From positions 1 through 37,244 of the forward strand of contig MESI01000099.1 in assembly GCA_001770935.1 (NCBI GenBank): a stretch of DNA of 37,244 bases, written 5' to 3'. The notes under the pieces are model-generated. The model had not been told where the DNA came from, searched no databases, and was given only the letters and a program-made list of their open reading frames with translations. A program made the translations under genes and the position numbers. Positions 1-7,546 of the stretch are shown piece by piece. This DNA comes from Burkholderiales bacterium RIFCSPLOWO2_12_FULL_61_40. Its GTDB lineage: Bacteria; Pseudomonadota; Gammaproteobacteria; Burkholderiales; Burkholderiaceae_C. How positions within the stretch are numbered: position 1 is the first letter of the stretch; the number at the start of each line of letters is the position of its first letter.

Positions 1-230
1 CGGACCCCAAGCTGGGCAAGCCTGCGCGCAAGGTGTTGCAAAGCATGAAGACGCACTGGAGTGGCTTGGGCGTGTTTGTCAAATGCCCGTGGGTGCCCAT
101 GGACAACAACGTCGCCGAGCGCGATGAGCGCGCTGCGGTGGTGGGGCGCAAGAATTTCTATGGCTCGGGTGCCCAGTGGGCGGGCGAGTTGGCCGCCCTC
201 CCCCTGTGTCAGACTAGTTGTCGCCTCTAA
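1..230 (+). pseudogene. IS66-family transposase, C-terminal remnant
   Basis: The frame entering from the window edge encodes the C-terminal part of an IS66-type (TnpC) transposase. The recognisable stretch is the MDNNVAER motif followed by VVGRKNFYGSGAQWAGELAAL, the conserved end of the DDE domain in this family. After about residue 70 the similarity stops and the frame runs into unrelated residues and a TAA at 228-230, so the normal C-terminal tail is missing. The upstream part lies outside the window. The remnant abuts a second broken transposase immediately downstream, so the junction near 205-235 is probably a deletion or insertion scar. It is not expected to be active. Confidence 0.8.
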
Positions 231-576
231 AAAAAGCTTCAACACAAAACCGCCGAGCGGCTCAAGCGCACGATTGCCATCAATTTGGTGATCGCCTGGC
301 GCATCATGCTGTTGACTCTGCTGGGACGGGAGTGCCCGCAACTGGCCGCTGAGGTCTTGTTCTCGGATTTGGAGATTCAGGTACTCATGGCGAGTGCAAA
401 AAAAACTCTCCCAACCCCTGCTGCTGGGGCAAGCCGTGCGCATGGTCGCTCAACTCGGCGGCTACCTTGGGCGGGCTAACGATCCCCCGCCTGGTCATCA
501 ATTAATGTGGCAGGGCTACGCCTGTTTGCAAATGATGTGCGCCGGATTCGCGCTGGCAGCGGCAAGATCAGGATGA
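231..576 (+). pseudogene. IS4/Tn5-like transposase, C-terminal remnant with frameshift
   Basis: From about 231 the sequence encodes AERLKRTIAINLVIAWRI...LLGRECPQLAAEVLFSDLEI, then in another frame LGQAVRMVAQLGGYLGR..DPPPGHQLMWQGY. These are the conserved C-terminal blocks of IS4-family (IS50/Tn5-type) transposases. The frame changes at an eight-A run (398-405), so the reading frame is broken there. Everything upstream of the C-terminal 110 or so residues is absent. I see no terminal inverted repeat after the stop at 574-576. It is a dead insertion-sequence fragment. Confidence 0.78.
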
Positions 577-902
577 AAATAGTTATGGGTAAAGGGCAGC
601 CCTAGGCAGGTGGATCGGGTGTCCCTTCGGCGGCCCCATTCGCGGCTGCCACACCAGCAGGCGCACCAACCACCGAGTTAACGCGGCAATGCAAGCAAAC
701 CAGAAAAGCCCACCCGCGAGCGTGGGTCAGAGAAGGGATGCCCGGTCCGCCTGCCCCGCCCACCCACAGGCACACAAGGCAGCGAAAACCAAACCAAACC
801 AAAGCAAAGCAAGGCAAGGCAATCAAAACCCCATTTCGCCAGGCCGATAATGGCAGCAAAGCACCCGTACACGGCAGTCCAACAGCACAGGAATTTTTCC
901 CC
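577..902. other. Gene-free stretch with a graded pentanucleotide repeat (786-820)
   Basis: I see no convincing gene here. An open frame runs through from 738, but its translation is low-complexity and the downstream enzyme has a better start at 903. At 786-820 there are seven tandem 5-nt units whose sequence shifts in steps: three AAACC, two AAAGC and two AAGGC. The 5-nt period is not a multiple of three, which also argues against this stretch being coding. Confidence 0.6.
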
Positions 903-2060
903 TTGAAAACACTCGTTTTAGGCGGCTACGGCAATTTTGGGGCACGCATCTGCCGCGCCTTGTCCACAGACCCCACCCTGCAACTGCTGGTCGGCGGGCG
1001 TGACCGCAAGCGCGCCAACGCACTCGCCGCGGAACTCGGCCACGGTGCCCAAGGCGTTGCCATCGACCACAGCGCGCCTGACTTGGCACAGACCCTGCGC
1101 CAGCTGGGCGTCGGGCTGCTGATCCATACGGCCGGGCCCTTCCAGCAGCAAAACTACGGCGTGGCCGAGGCAGCCGCAGCGGCCGGTGCGCACTACATCG
1201 ACCTGGCCGATGGCCGCCGTTTTGTCTGCGACTTCTCGCCAGCCCTGCACGCCACCTTTGCGGCGGCAGACCGCTGTGCCATCAGCGGCGCCAGCACCGT
1301 GCCCGCCCTGTCATCGGCCGTGGTGGAGCATCTGTGCGCCGGGTGGCAGCGCGTGGACAGCATCGACACCTGCATTGCGCCCGCCCAGACCGCACCGCGC
1401 GGCAAGGCCACTTTGGCAGCCGTGCTGAACTACTGCGGCGAAGCACTGCAGGTCTGGCATGAGGGGCGCTGGCAGGCGCAACGCGGCTGGGCATCCCCTC
1501 AAAGGGTGCACTTCGCGCGCCTGCGGCCCCGCCTGGGCGCGCTGTGTGACATCCCGGACCTGGAGCTTTTCCCTACGCGCTACGCAGTGCACCAGCGCGT
1601 GATGTTCCGCGCGGCGCTGGAGGTCGGTTTCGCGCAGCGTGCGTTTGCCGTGCTGGCGGCCTTGCGCAGTTGGGGGGTCATGGCCCGGCCCGCCCGGCTG
1701 GCCGGTCTGCTCAACACCAGCGCCCGCGCACTGGATTTTTTGGGCACGCCTTTGGGTGGCATGGTGCTGCGGGTGGAGGGCCTGGACGGCGCAGGCCGTG
1801 CGGCCCGGCGCGCCTGGCACATTGCCGCCGACCACGACCATGGTCCCGAAATTCCCTGCATGGCGGCCGTGCTGCTGGCCCGCCGCCTGGCCCGAGGTGC
1901 GCCCCTGCCCGTGGGCGCAAGCGCCTGCATGGGCCTGCTGACACTGGCCGATTTCGAACCCGAATTCGCCCGCTGGGGCATGGTCACCGACGTGGTGAAT
2001 GATGCCCTGCCCGATGCGCCCAACAACAGTGCCAGCGCCGCGCCAGGAACCAGTACATGA
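903..2060 (+). CDS. Saccharopine dehydrogenase-like NAD(P)-binding oxidoreductase
   Basis: The product (385 residues from the TTG at 903) begins with a beta-strand and the glycine-rich loop GGYGNFG, then a GGRD..RA segment. This is the Rossmann fold of the saccharopine dehydrogenase NADP-binding family. The TTG start places the nucleotide-binding strand at the extreme N-terminus, as usual for the family, and has AGGAA about ten bases upstream. An earlier in-frame ATG (738) would add a low-complexity leader encoded by a pentanucleotide repeat and is less likely. The C-terminal half is diverged and I cannot assign a substrate. The stop overlaps the start of a DoxX-like membrane protein gene (ATGA), so the two are probably translationally coupled. 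Confidence 0.75.
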   Translation: MKTLVLGGYGNFGARICRALSTDPTLQLLVGGRDRKRANALAAELGHGAQGVAIDHSAPDLAQTLRQLGVGLLIHTAGPFQQQNYGVAEAAAAAGAHYIDLADGRRFVCDFSPALHATFAAADRCAISGASTVPALSSAVVEHLCAGWQRVDSIDTCIAPAQTAPRGKATLAAVLNYCGEALQVWHEGRWQAQRGWASPQRVHFARLRPRLGALCDIPDLELFPTRYAVHQRVMFRAALEVGFAQRAFAVLAALRSWGVMARPARLAGLLNTSARALDFLGTPLGGMVLRVEGLDGAGRAARRAWHIAADHDHGPEIPCMAAVLLARRLARGAPLPVGASACMGLLTLADFEPEFARWGMVTDVVNDALPDAPNNSASAAPGTST

Positions 2061-2422
2061 CAGCGGGGCACCACACGCTGCTGCGTTACAGCCTGGTTTT
2101 TGTGTGGCTGGCCACCGCGCTGACCAGTGTGTGGGAGTTGGATGGCCAAAGCAGCGCGGTGTTGCACGCCGCTGGAGTGGACGACGCCTGGCTGGTGCGC
2201 GGCTTGGTCCTGTCGGGTGCGGCGGTGGACGCCCTGCTGGGCCTGGCCCTGTGGCTGCGCCCGGTGCGCAGCACTTACCTGGCGGCGTTGGCGGTCATGC
2301 TGATGATGACACTGGTGGCGACCGTGCTGGACCCCTCCCTGTGGCTGCACCCGCTGGGACCGCTGACCAAAAATATGCCCATGGCAGCGGCGCTTTGGAT
2401 TCTTGCAAAAACACCCCCATGA
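2057..2422 (+). CDS. DoxX-like small membrane protein
   Basis: This 121-residue protein has about four hydrophobic segments (around residues 9-27, 45-66, 70-90 and 96-116) and the general pattern of the DoxX-like family: an N-terminal membrane helix ending in WEL, then VLSGAAVDALLGLALWL. The biochemical role of this family is not settled; members often sit beside or are fused to short-chain or saccharopine-type reductases. That matches the upstream gene, which overlaps this one by four bases. It also overlaps the next gene by four bases (ATG at 2419, stop at 2420-2422), so all three are probably one operon. It should act in the inner membrane. Confidence 0.7.
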   Translation: MTAGHHTLLRYSLVFVWLATALTSVWELDGQSSAVLHAAGVDDAWLVRGLVLSGAAVDALLGLALWLRPVRSTYLAALAVMLMMTLVATVLDPSLWLHPLGPLTKNMPMAAALWILAKTPP

Positions 2423-2895
2423 ACACCTACCTGCTCATCAAATGGATTCACATTCTCTCCAGCGTGCTGATGGTGGGCACCGGCTTTGGCTCGGCCTATT
2501 TCATGTTTTTTGCCAACCGCTCCCAAAACGTCGCAACCCAGGCCATGGTGTCCCGGCTGGTGGTGCGGGCCGACTGGTGGTTCACCACACCCACCGCCCT
2601 GATCCAGCCCGCCACCGGCTTGTGGCTGGCCCATCTGGCAGGCTGGCCCCTGTCCACGCCCTGGGTGGCGCTGTCTTTGGCCTTGTTTGTTTTCGCGGGT
2701 CTGTGCTGGCTACCGGTGGTGTGGCTGCAACTCCAGATGGCGGCCATGGCCCGACAGGCGCTGGCAACAAGTACCCCGCTGCCCGCACGCTACGGGCGTT
2801 ATGCGCGCTGGTGGGAGGCCTTGGGCTACCCGGCTTTTGTTGCCATGGTGGGGATTTTCTTTCTGATGGTCACCAAGCCGGTCTATTCCTTTTGA
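2419..2895 (+). CDS. DUF2269-like integral membrane protein
   Basis: The product (158 residues) has four predicted membrane helices: near residues 5-27, 47-70, 78-103 and 134-155. It starts MNTYLLIKWIHILSSVLMVG, typical of the DUF2269 group of small membrane proteins, whose N-terminal helix carries a conserved WxH motif that may bind a cofactor such as heme. The ATG at 2419 is chosen because it overlaps the stop of the DoxX-like gene and starts at the conserved helix; a longer open frame upstream simply reads through the preceding gene in another frame. Function unknown. It probably works at the inner membrane with the two genes upstream. Confidence 0.72.
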   Translation: MNTYLLIKWIHILSSVLMVGTGFGSAYFMFFANRSQNVATQAMVSRLVVRADWWFTTPTALIQPATGLWLAHLAGWPLSTPWVALSLALFVFAGLCWLPVVWLQLQMAAMARQALATSTPLPARYGRYARWWEALGYPAFVAMVGIFFLMVTKPVYSF

Positions 2896-2921
2896 GCAGG
2901 GGGCAAAAATGCCCCACCGCC

Positions 2922-2927
2922 TAAAAT
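2922..2927 (+). promoter_or_regulatory. Putative -10 element giving a leaderless mRNA
   Basis: TAAAAT lies seven bases before the GTG start of the short TrhO gene. Transcription beginning about seven bases after this hexamer would start at the GTG itself. The nearest purine-rich run (AGGGG) is only one base from the start codon, too close for ordinary ribosome binding. No clear -35 element was seen. Confidence 0.4.
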
Positions 2928-2934
2928 CAGGGGT

Positions 2935-3675
2935 GTGAACACCATACTGAACATCTCCGCCTACCAATTCGTCCCCCTGCCCGATGCGGCCGCGCTGCAG
3001 CCAATGCTGCTGGCCCGTGCCCTGGAACTGCAGCTCAAAGGCACCATCTTGCTGGCCGAAGAAGGCATCAACCTGTTTTTGGCCGGTCCCGGTGAGGCCG
3101 TGCATGCCTTTGTTGCCCAATTGCACACCGACCCCCGCTTTGCCGACATTGCGCCCAAGGAAAGCTGGTCCGAGCATCCGCCGTTCAAAAAAATGCTGGT
3201 CAAGGTCAAGCGCGAAATCATCCGCATGGACCACCCCACCATCCGCCCGGCGCAGGGGCGCGCCCCGGCCGTGTCGGCCGCCACCGTGCGGCGCTGGCTG
3301 GACACCGGCGTGGACGATGACGGACGCCCGGTGGTCACCCTGGACACCCGCAACGACTTCGAGGTGGACGAAGGCACGTTTGACGGCGCCATCGACTGGC
3401 GCATCACCAAATTCACCGAATTTCCCCAGGCGCTGCGCGACCACCAGGCGGACCTGCAGGGCAAAACTGTGGTGAGCTTTTGCACCGGCGGCATCCGCTG
3501 CGAGAAGGCCGCCATTTTGATGCGCGAAGCGGGACTGGAGCATGTCTACCAGTTGGAAGGCGGCATCCTCAAGTACTTTGAAGAAACCGACGGCGCCCAC
3601 TACAGCGGCGGGTGTTTTGTTTTCGATGAACGCCGCGCGGTGGGGACGGACCTCAGCGCCGTGGAAAAAACCTGA
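2935..3675 (+). CDS. trhO: tRNA uridine(34) hydroxylase/rhodanese family protein, short form
   Basis: The 246-residue product has the two-part layout of TrhO (YceA): an N-terminal acylphosphatase-like part with the signature [18 protein letters not shown], then a rhodanese domain with DTRNDFEV and the cysteine loop [10 protein letters not shown] (loop cysteine C183). TrhO makes 5-hydroxyuridine at tRNA position 34 in a prephenate-independent reaction. After [11 protein letters not shown] and [11 protein letters not shown] the protein ends, without the CxxC...CxxC tail of longer homologues. Start is GTG. A second copy lies at 28569. Naming it TrhO is by family; the short form could be a separate rhodanese-like sulfurtransferase. 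It is convergent with the flavodoxin-like gene, 19 bases away. Confidence 0.75.
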   Translation: MNTILNISAYQFVPLPDAAALQPMLLARALELQLKGTILLAEEGINLFLAGPGEAVHAFVAQLHTDPRFADIAPKESWSEHPPFKKMLVKVKREIIRMDHPTIRPAQGRAPAVSAATVRRWLDTGVDDDGRPVVTLDTRNDFEVDEGTFDGAIDWRITKFTEFPQALRDHQADLQGKTVVSFCTGGIRCEKAAILMREAGLEHVYQLEGGILKYFEETDGAHYSGGCFVFDERRAVGTDLSAVEKT

Positions 3676-3694
3676 CGCACCCTCCCCCAAAGGA

Positions 3695-4249
3695 CTACCG
3701 GCTGAATTTGGCAGCGACTTCGGCCACGCGCAGGCCCAACAAACGGGCGGTTTCCAGGTCGCCGGACAGCATTTCGGCGGCCGAGGAATCGGAAGGCGAC
3801 TGCGCCATGGCGCCGGCAAAGGAGCCCACATAGTTGACGTCGTTGCGCTGCGCGGCCTTGTTGTTGGCGGGCATCAGCGCGGTACCGGCCCAAATGCCCC
3901 CTTGCTGCATGGCCAGTGTGAACAGGTAATGCAAAGTGGAATGTTTGTCGCCGTTCATGGTGGCGCTGTTGGTGAAACCGGCAAACACCTTGTCTTTCCA
4001 GGCTTGGCTGAACCAGGGCTTGCTGGACGCATCCGCAAACTTCTTGAACTGCCAGCTCACGCTGCCCATGTAGGTGGGTGAGCCCATGATGATGGCATCG
4101 GCGGCGTGGAGGGTGGCCCAGCCGGCATCGGACACATTGCCGTCCGCATCAATGGCGACCATCTCGGCACCGGCACCATCGGCCACCGATTGCGCCATGC
4201 GCAGGGTGTGGCCATAACCGGAATGAAAAACGACTGCTACTTTTGCCAT
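3695..4249 (-). CDS. Flavodoxin family protein (WrbA/NAD(P)H:quinone oxidoreductase-like)
   Basis: The 184-residue product begins MAKVAVVFHSGYGHT, an FMN phosphate-binding loop, followed by the GSPTYMGSVS segment and a FTNSATMNGDKHSTLHYL region typical of WrbA-like flavodoxin-fold quinone reductases. The likely role is two-electron reduction of quinones with NAD(P)H, protecting against quinone or oxidative stress in the cytoplasm. AAGGAA lies about seven bases before the ATG. It follows the pirin gene by 29 bases on the same strand, so they are probably co-transcribed under the divergent LysR-type regulator. Substrate not known. Confidence 0.82.
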   Translation of the reverse strand: MAKVAVVFHSGYGHTLRMAQSVADGAGAEMVAIDADGNVSDAGWATLHAADAIIMGSPTYMGSVSWQFKKFADASSKPWFSQAWKDKVFAGFTNSATMNGDKHSTLHYLFTLAMQQGGIWAGTALMPANNKAAQRNDVNYVGSFAGAMAQSPSDSSAAEMLSGDLETARLLGLRVAEVAAKFSR

Positions 4250-4278
4250 GGAAATATTCCTTGAGGGGTTGTAAAAAA

Positions 4279-4980
4279 TCAGGCTTGCAGGTCAAACACC
4301 AACACTTCGGCGTCTGCTCCATGGGCCAGGGTAATCAGGCTTTCGCCTTCCAGCAGCGCAGCATCACCCGTGGTGAGCTTGACGCCATTGACTTCCAGTT
4401 CGCCACGCACCAGGTGTACGTAGCCCTTGCGTTGGGGCTCCAGCGCCAGTTGCGCGTTTTGGTCGCCGTCGAACAATCCGCCATACAGGCGGGCATCGGC
4501 ATGGATCAGCACCGAGCCCTGTGCGCTATCGGGCGAGGCCAGCAGGCGCAGGCGGCCCTGCTTTTCGGCGGCGGTGAAGGTTTTTTGCTCGTAACCCGGC
4601 TCAATGCCCCGCACACTGGGCTCAATCCAGATTTGCAGCAGGTGGGTGGTGGCATCGGCTGCATGGTTGAACTCGCTGTGCTGCACGCCCCGGCCCGCAC
4701 TCATGCGCTGCACATCGCCCGCCGGGATGCCCTTGACATTGCCCATGCTGTCCTTGTGCGCCAGTTCGCCGGACACCACGTAGCTGATGATTTCCATGTC
4801 GCGGTGGCCGTGGGTGCCAAAGCCCATGCCGGCGGCAATGTAGTCGTCGTTGATCACCCGCAGGTTGCCCCAGCCCATGTGTTTGGGGTCGTAGTAGCCA
4901 GCAAAAGAAAAGCTATGGTAAGACTTGAGCCAGCCATGGTCGGCATAGCCGCGGTCATTGGATTTGCGTACGGTCAGCAT
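4279..4980 (-). CDS. Pirin family protein (possible quercetinase-type dioxygenase)
   Basis: The 233-residue product matches pirins: LKSYHSFSFAGYYDP, then GTHGHRDMEIISYVVSGEL and QRMSAGRGVQHSE, which carry the metal-binding His/Glu residues of the N-terminal cupin (H in HGHRD, H in VQHSE). Bacterial pirins such as YhhW can cleave quercetin. The real substrate here is unknown. The ATG at 4980 is supported by AAGGAG seven bases upstream; a longer frame upstream would overlap the promoter region. It is transcribed away from the LysR gene and followed closely by a flavodoxin-like reductase, a common arrangement of a regulated stress or quinone-handling pair. Confidence 0.85.
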   Translation of the reverse strand: MLTVRKSNDRGYADHGWLKSYHSFSFAGYYDPKHMGWGNLRVINDDYIAAGMGFGTHGHRDMEIISYVVSGELAHKDSMGNVKGIPAGDVQRMSAGRGVQHSEFNHAADATTHLLQIWIEPSVRGIEPGYEQKTFTAAEKQGRLRLLASPDSAQGSVLIHADARLYGGLFDGDQNAQLALEPQRKGYVHLVRGELEVNGVKLTTGDAALLEGESLITLAHGADAEVLVFDLQA

Positions 4981-5056
4981 AGAAAACTCCTTCGTTGCGT
5001 GGATTGAATTTTGAACCTGGGCGTGGTTTTTACGGTCCACCCTGTTTGATGGCATC

Positions 5057-5073
5057 ATTCAAATAATTTCAAT
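5057..5073. promoter_or_regulatory. Candidate LysR-type regulator binding box
   Basis: The 17 bases ATTCAAATAATTTCAAT form an imperfect palindrome with the T-N11-A spacing of LysR-type binding sites. It lies in the 109-bp gap between the pirin and LysR genes, 17 bases before the LysR start, where a regulator would normally control both directions. Confidence 0.45.
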
Positions 5074-5089
5074 TTACACCCCCTATTCC

Positions 5090-6031
5090 ATGCAAACTCC
5101 GCGCGATGTTTTGACCCCCGACGCCTTGGCCATGCTGCAAGCCATTGCCCTGTCGGGCAGCTTTGCCGCCGCCGCCCGCGAGATGGGCATGGTGCCCAGC
5201 GCCCTGACCTACCGGGTGCGCCAGATTGAGGATGCGCTGGATGTGCTGCTCTACGACCGCAGCGCGCGCCAGGCCAAGCTGACCCCGGCCGGCGCCGAGT
5301 TGCTGCGCGAAGGCGGCCGCTTGCTGGCCGAAATCGACGCCGTGGCCAACCGGGTCAAGCGCGTGGCCACCGGCTGGGAATCGGTGCTCACCATCGCGGT
5401 GGACACCATCATTTCCAAGCCCACCATGATGGAGCTGTGCGACAGCTTCTTCAGCCTCGCACCGCCCACCCGCATCCGCCTGCGGGACGAGGCCCTCTCG
5501 GGCACGCTGCAGGCGCTGACCTCGGGCCAGGCCGACCTGGCCATTGGCGTGGCCCCCGATGTGGCCAACCACACCGGCATCCACGGCAAGCCACTGGGCA
5601 GCGTCACATTTGTGTACGCGGTGGCGCCCCACCACCCCCTGGCCAATGCCCCCGAGCCCCTGAGCGACGACACCATCCAGAAACACCGCGCCGTGGCCGT
5701 GGCCGACACGGTGCAGCGCGGAGACGGCCTGACCTTCGGCCTGCTGGGCGGACAGGACGTGTTCACCGTGGCCAGCATGCAGGCCAAGCTCGACGCCCAG
5801 CTGCGCGGCCTGGGCGGCGGCAGTCTACCCCGCTGCATGGCAGACGCCTACATCGAAACCGGCCGTCTGGTGGTCAAAAAAACCGAGCGCCCGCAGCGCC
5901 AGGTGGCCATCGCTTATGCATGGCGTGGCGGCAAGACCACCGAGCAGGGCCGCGCCCTGCAGTGGTGGCTGCAACAACTCGACAGCGCCACCACGCGCGC
6001 GGCCTTGCTGGAGCAGCACCGCGGGCCGTGA
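5090..6031 (+). CDS. LysR family transcriptional regulator
   Basis: The 313-residue product has an N-terminal winged helix-turn-helix (residues about 8-67: ALSGSFAAAAREMGMVPSALTYRVRQIEDALDVLLYDRS) and a C-terminal periplasmic-binding-like effector domain from about residue 95. LysR-type proteins usually act as tetramers, activating a divergent target and repressing themselves. Here the divergent targets are the pirin and flavodoxin genes, with a T-N11-A box in between. No clear ribosome-binding site precedes the ATG. Its 3' end coincides with a 15-bp near-repeat (6019-6033) that recurs right after the large WD40 gene, so this gene may mark the left edge of the inserted cassette. Confidence 0.9.
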   Translation: MQTPRDVLTPDALAMLQAIALSGSFAAAAREMGMVPSALTYRVRQIEDALDVLLYDRSARQAKLTPAGAELLREGGRLLAEIDAVANRVKRVATGWESVLTIAVDTIISKPTMMELCDSFFSLAPPTRIRLRDEALSGTLQALTSGQADLAIGVAPDVANHTGIHGKPLGSVTFVYAVAPHHPLANAPEPLSDDTIQKHRAVAVADTVQRGDGLTFGLLGGQDVFTVASMQAKLDAQLRGLGGGSLPRCMADAYIETGRLVVKKTERPQRQVAIAYAWRGGKTTEQGRALQWWLQQLDSATTRAALLEQHRGP

Positions 6032-6033
6032 AC
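6019..6033. repeat. Left copy of a 15-bp near-identical direct repeat at the cassette edge
   Basis: CCGCGGGCCGTGAAC, spanning the stop codon of the LysR gene, matches 13330-13344 (CCGCGGCCCGTGAAC) at 14 of 15 positions. The second copy begins one base after the stop of the 1725-residue protein. The pair brackets the nitrilase/winged-helix/NACHT-WD40 cassette almost exactly and could be a target-site or recombination scar. GC-rich 15-mers can also match by chance. Confidence 0.35.
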
Positions 6034-6135
6034 GGAATCACCTCTTTGCAGCAGCGTGCGCTGTGTCTTGACCAGGATTGGTGGCGCCTGCCTCGCGTAA
6101 ACTGCCAGAAGAGCAATTTCTGGGGGAGGCAAACA

Positions 6136-7464
6136 ATGAAACGGGTAGCGCAGCTGCTGCAACAACACGACCTGAGACAAGCGCTCGTGCGTCTATGGGT
6201 CCTGGGCTCAAACGGTCCGCGTTTGAACACATGGGAACAGACACGCAGCACGGATGAGGCGTTGGAAAGTGAAAGGCAGCAGTTTCTAACCGACATCCAA
6301 AGCCAAGTCACGCCATCAATGGATCGCATCAAAGCTGCGCCGCTGGCTCTCATTCGTGCATTGGACGACTACATCGCCCATACCAATTCCCCGTACAACA
6401 CTCCAGCTCGCTTCGACACCGAAACCTTGGCACGCACCGAGGATGGCAAAGGCTACTGGCTGGCTCCAGTGGTCTTGCAAGCGCGGCGCAATGCTTCGTT
6501 AAACCGGCAGGCGTGCAACCTTGGAGCATGGTTCCACCGCCATGTGGTGTTGCCCACTGAAACCGCTTACGGCTTACGGGTCCATATCAACATCAGTCAA
6601 TCAACCGTTTCGGAAGGCTTTACGAAACTGTGGTCAGACGAACAACCAGCCCTCAAGGTTTGGATTGGCCATTTCAATGACGCAGCGGACGTGCAATGGA
6701 CACGCAATGACATTGGCAACTGGCGCACGGCATGTGTCGCACCTCAGGATGTGCGTAGCGCATCGTTGCTGACCGCAGTCGCATCCGCTACCGAAGCCGG
6801 GGCAAACATCATTGTTTTCCCGGAATTCACACTCGACATGGACCATCGGCAGGCACTGGTCCGCCACCTGTACCGCAACCCAACACCTTCGCTGTTCATG
6901 GTTTTGGCTGGCAGCTTCCATGAAACCGAGGGCCACAAAGCATTCAATACCGCACCGCTTTACAGCAGTGATACCGGTGAAACACTACTGACCCATCGCA
7001 AGCTGCGCATCTTTGGCGATTTTGACCACGGTGCGGAGCAAGTGGACTTGGGCGATTCTGTGCATGTGTTGGTGACGCCCATCGGCTGCATGACAGTGCT
7101 GATCTGCAAGGACTTCCTGGATGCTCACCCCTCTGTAGAAAGTCTCCTGACCGAAGTTCCCATGGACTGGGTGCTGGTGCCCAGCTTTGGGGATGAAAAG
7201 ACCATCCGAGCCCATAAGGAGCGGGCCAAGGAACTTTCCGTCGTCAAAACAGGCACGCATACCGTGGTTGCGCAGACCCTGAATACGGCCGTAAAACCCG
7301 TTCAGCCACCCGCTGAGTGTGTACGCGGTTTTGGGCATACCGCTGGTTGTAAAGAGCATGAACCACAGGTTGGCGAATCCGGTGGACTGGTGACATTTCC
7401 ATTGATCCAACAGGCTCCAATGCCACCTAAATCCGCGCGGCCCAGCCTCATGCGGATCAAGTAG
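6136..7464 (+). CDS. Nitrilase-superfamily (carbon-nitrogen hydrolase) protein of the accessory cassette
   Basis: The 442-residue product has a C-terminal carbon-nitrogen hydrolase domain (about residues 175-430) with all three catalytic residues in canonical contexts: E230 in VFPEFTL, K289 in THRKLRIF and C324 in LICKDFLD. Such enzymes hydrolyse or form amide or nitrile bonds. The N-terminal 170 residues are not recognised; no signal peptide or membrane helix is seen. The ATG has GGGAGG seven bases upstream. An alternative GTG at 6028 overlaps the LysR stop and lacks such a site. It is the first gene of a same-strand trio with a winged-helix protein and a NACHT-WD40 giant, which suggests an effector or signal-producing role. 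The substrate cannot be read from sequence. Confidence 0.82.
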   Translation: MKRVAQLLQQHDLRQALVRLWVLGSNGPRLNTWEQTRSTDEALESERQQFLTDIQSQVTPSMDRIKAAPLALIRALDDYIAHTNSPYNTPARFDTETLARTEDGKGYWLAPVVLQARRNASLNRQACNLGAWFHRHVVLPTETAYGLRVHINISQSTVSEGFTKLWSDEQPALKVWIGHFNDAADVQWTRNDIGNWRTACVAPQDVRSASLLTAVASATEAGANIIVFPEFTLDMDHRQALVRHLYRNPTPSLFMVLAGSFHETEGHKAFNTAPLYSSDTGETLLTHRKLRIFGDFDHGAEQVDLGDSVHVLVTPIGCMTVLICKDFLDAHPSVESLLTEVPMDWVLVPSFGDEKTIRAHKERAKELSVVKTGTHTVVAQTLNTAVKPVQPPAECVRGFGHTAGCKEHEPQVGESGGLVTFPLIQQAPMPPKSARPSLMRIK

Positions 7465-7481
7465 CCGATTTCAGGTTTTTC

Positions 7482-7535
7482 TTGAAGCTGTCATTTTTTA
7501 AACTACTATAAACTGTAAATAATTTTAAATTTACA
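7482..7535 (+). promoter_or_regulatory. AT-rich promoter with inverted-repeat operator before the winged-helix gene
   Basis: The 82-bp gap between the nitrilase and winged-helix genes is strongly AT-rich against a GC-rich background. TTGAAG (7482-7487) and TACTAT (7504-7509) are separated by 16 bases, a plausible sigma-70 promoter. Just downstream TGTAAAT (7514-7520) and ATTTACA (7529-7535) form a 7-bp perfect inverted repeat with an 8-bp spacer, overlapping the expected transcription start. Such a position suits a repressor, and the adjacent winged-helix protein is the obvious candidate. Binding is an inference. Confidence 0.55.
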
Positions 7536-7546
7536 TTGGTTTAATC

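Noticed and set aside
738..902. Upstream ATG as the start of the saccharopine-like reductase
   Set aside because: It would add 55 low-complexity residues over a pentanucleotide tract; the TTG at 903 has a ribosome-binding site and begins at the nucleotide-binding strand.
6068..6103. TTGACC...TAAACT as a promoter for the nitrilase gene
   Set aside because: The 24-bp spacing is too long for a standard sigma-70 promoter.
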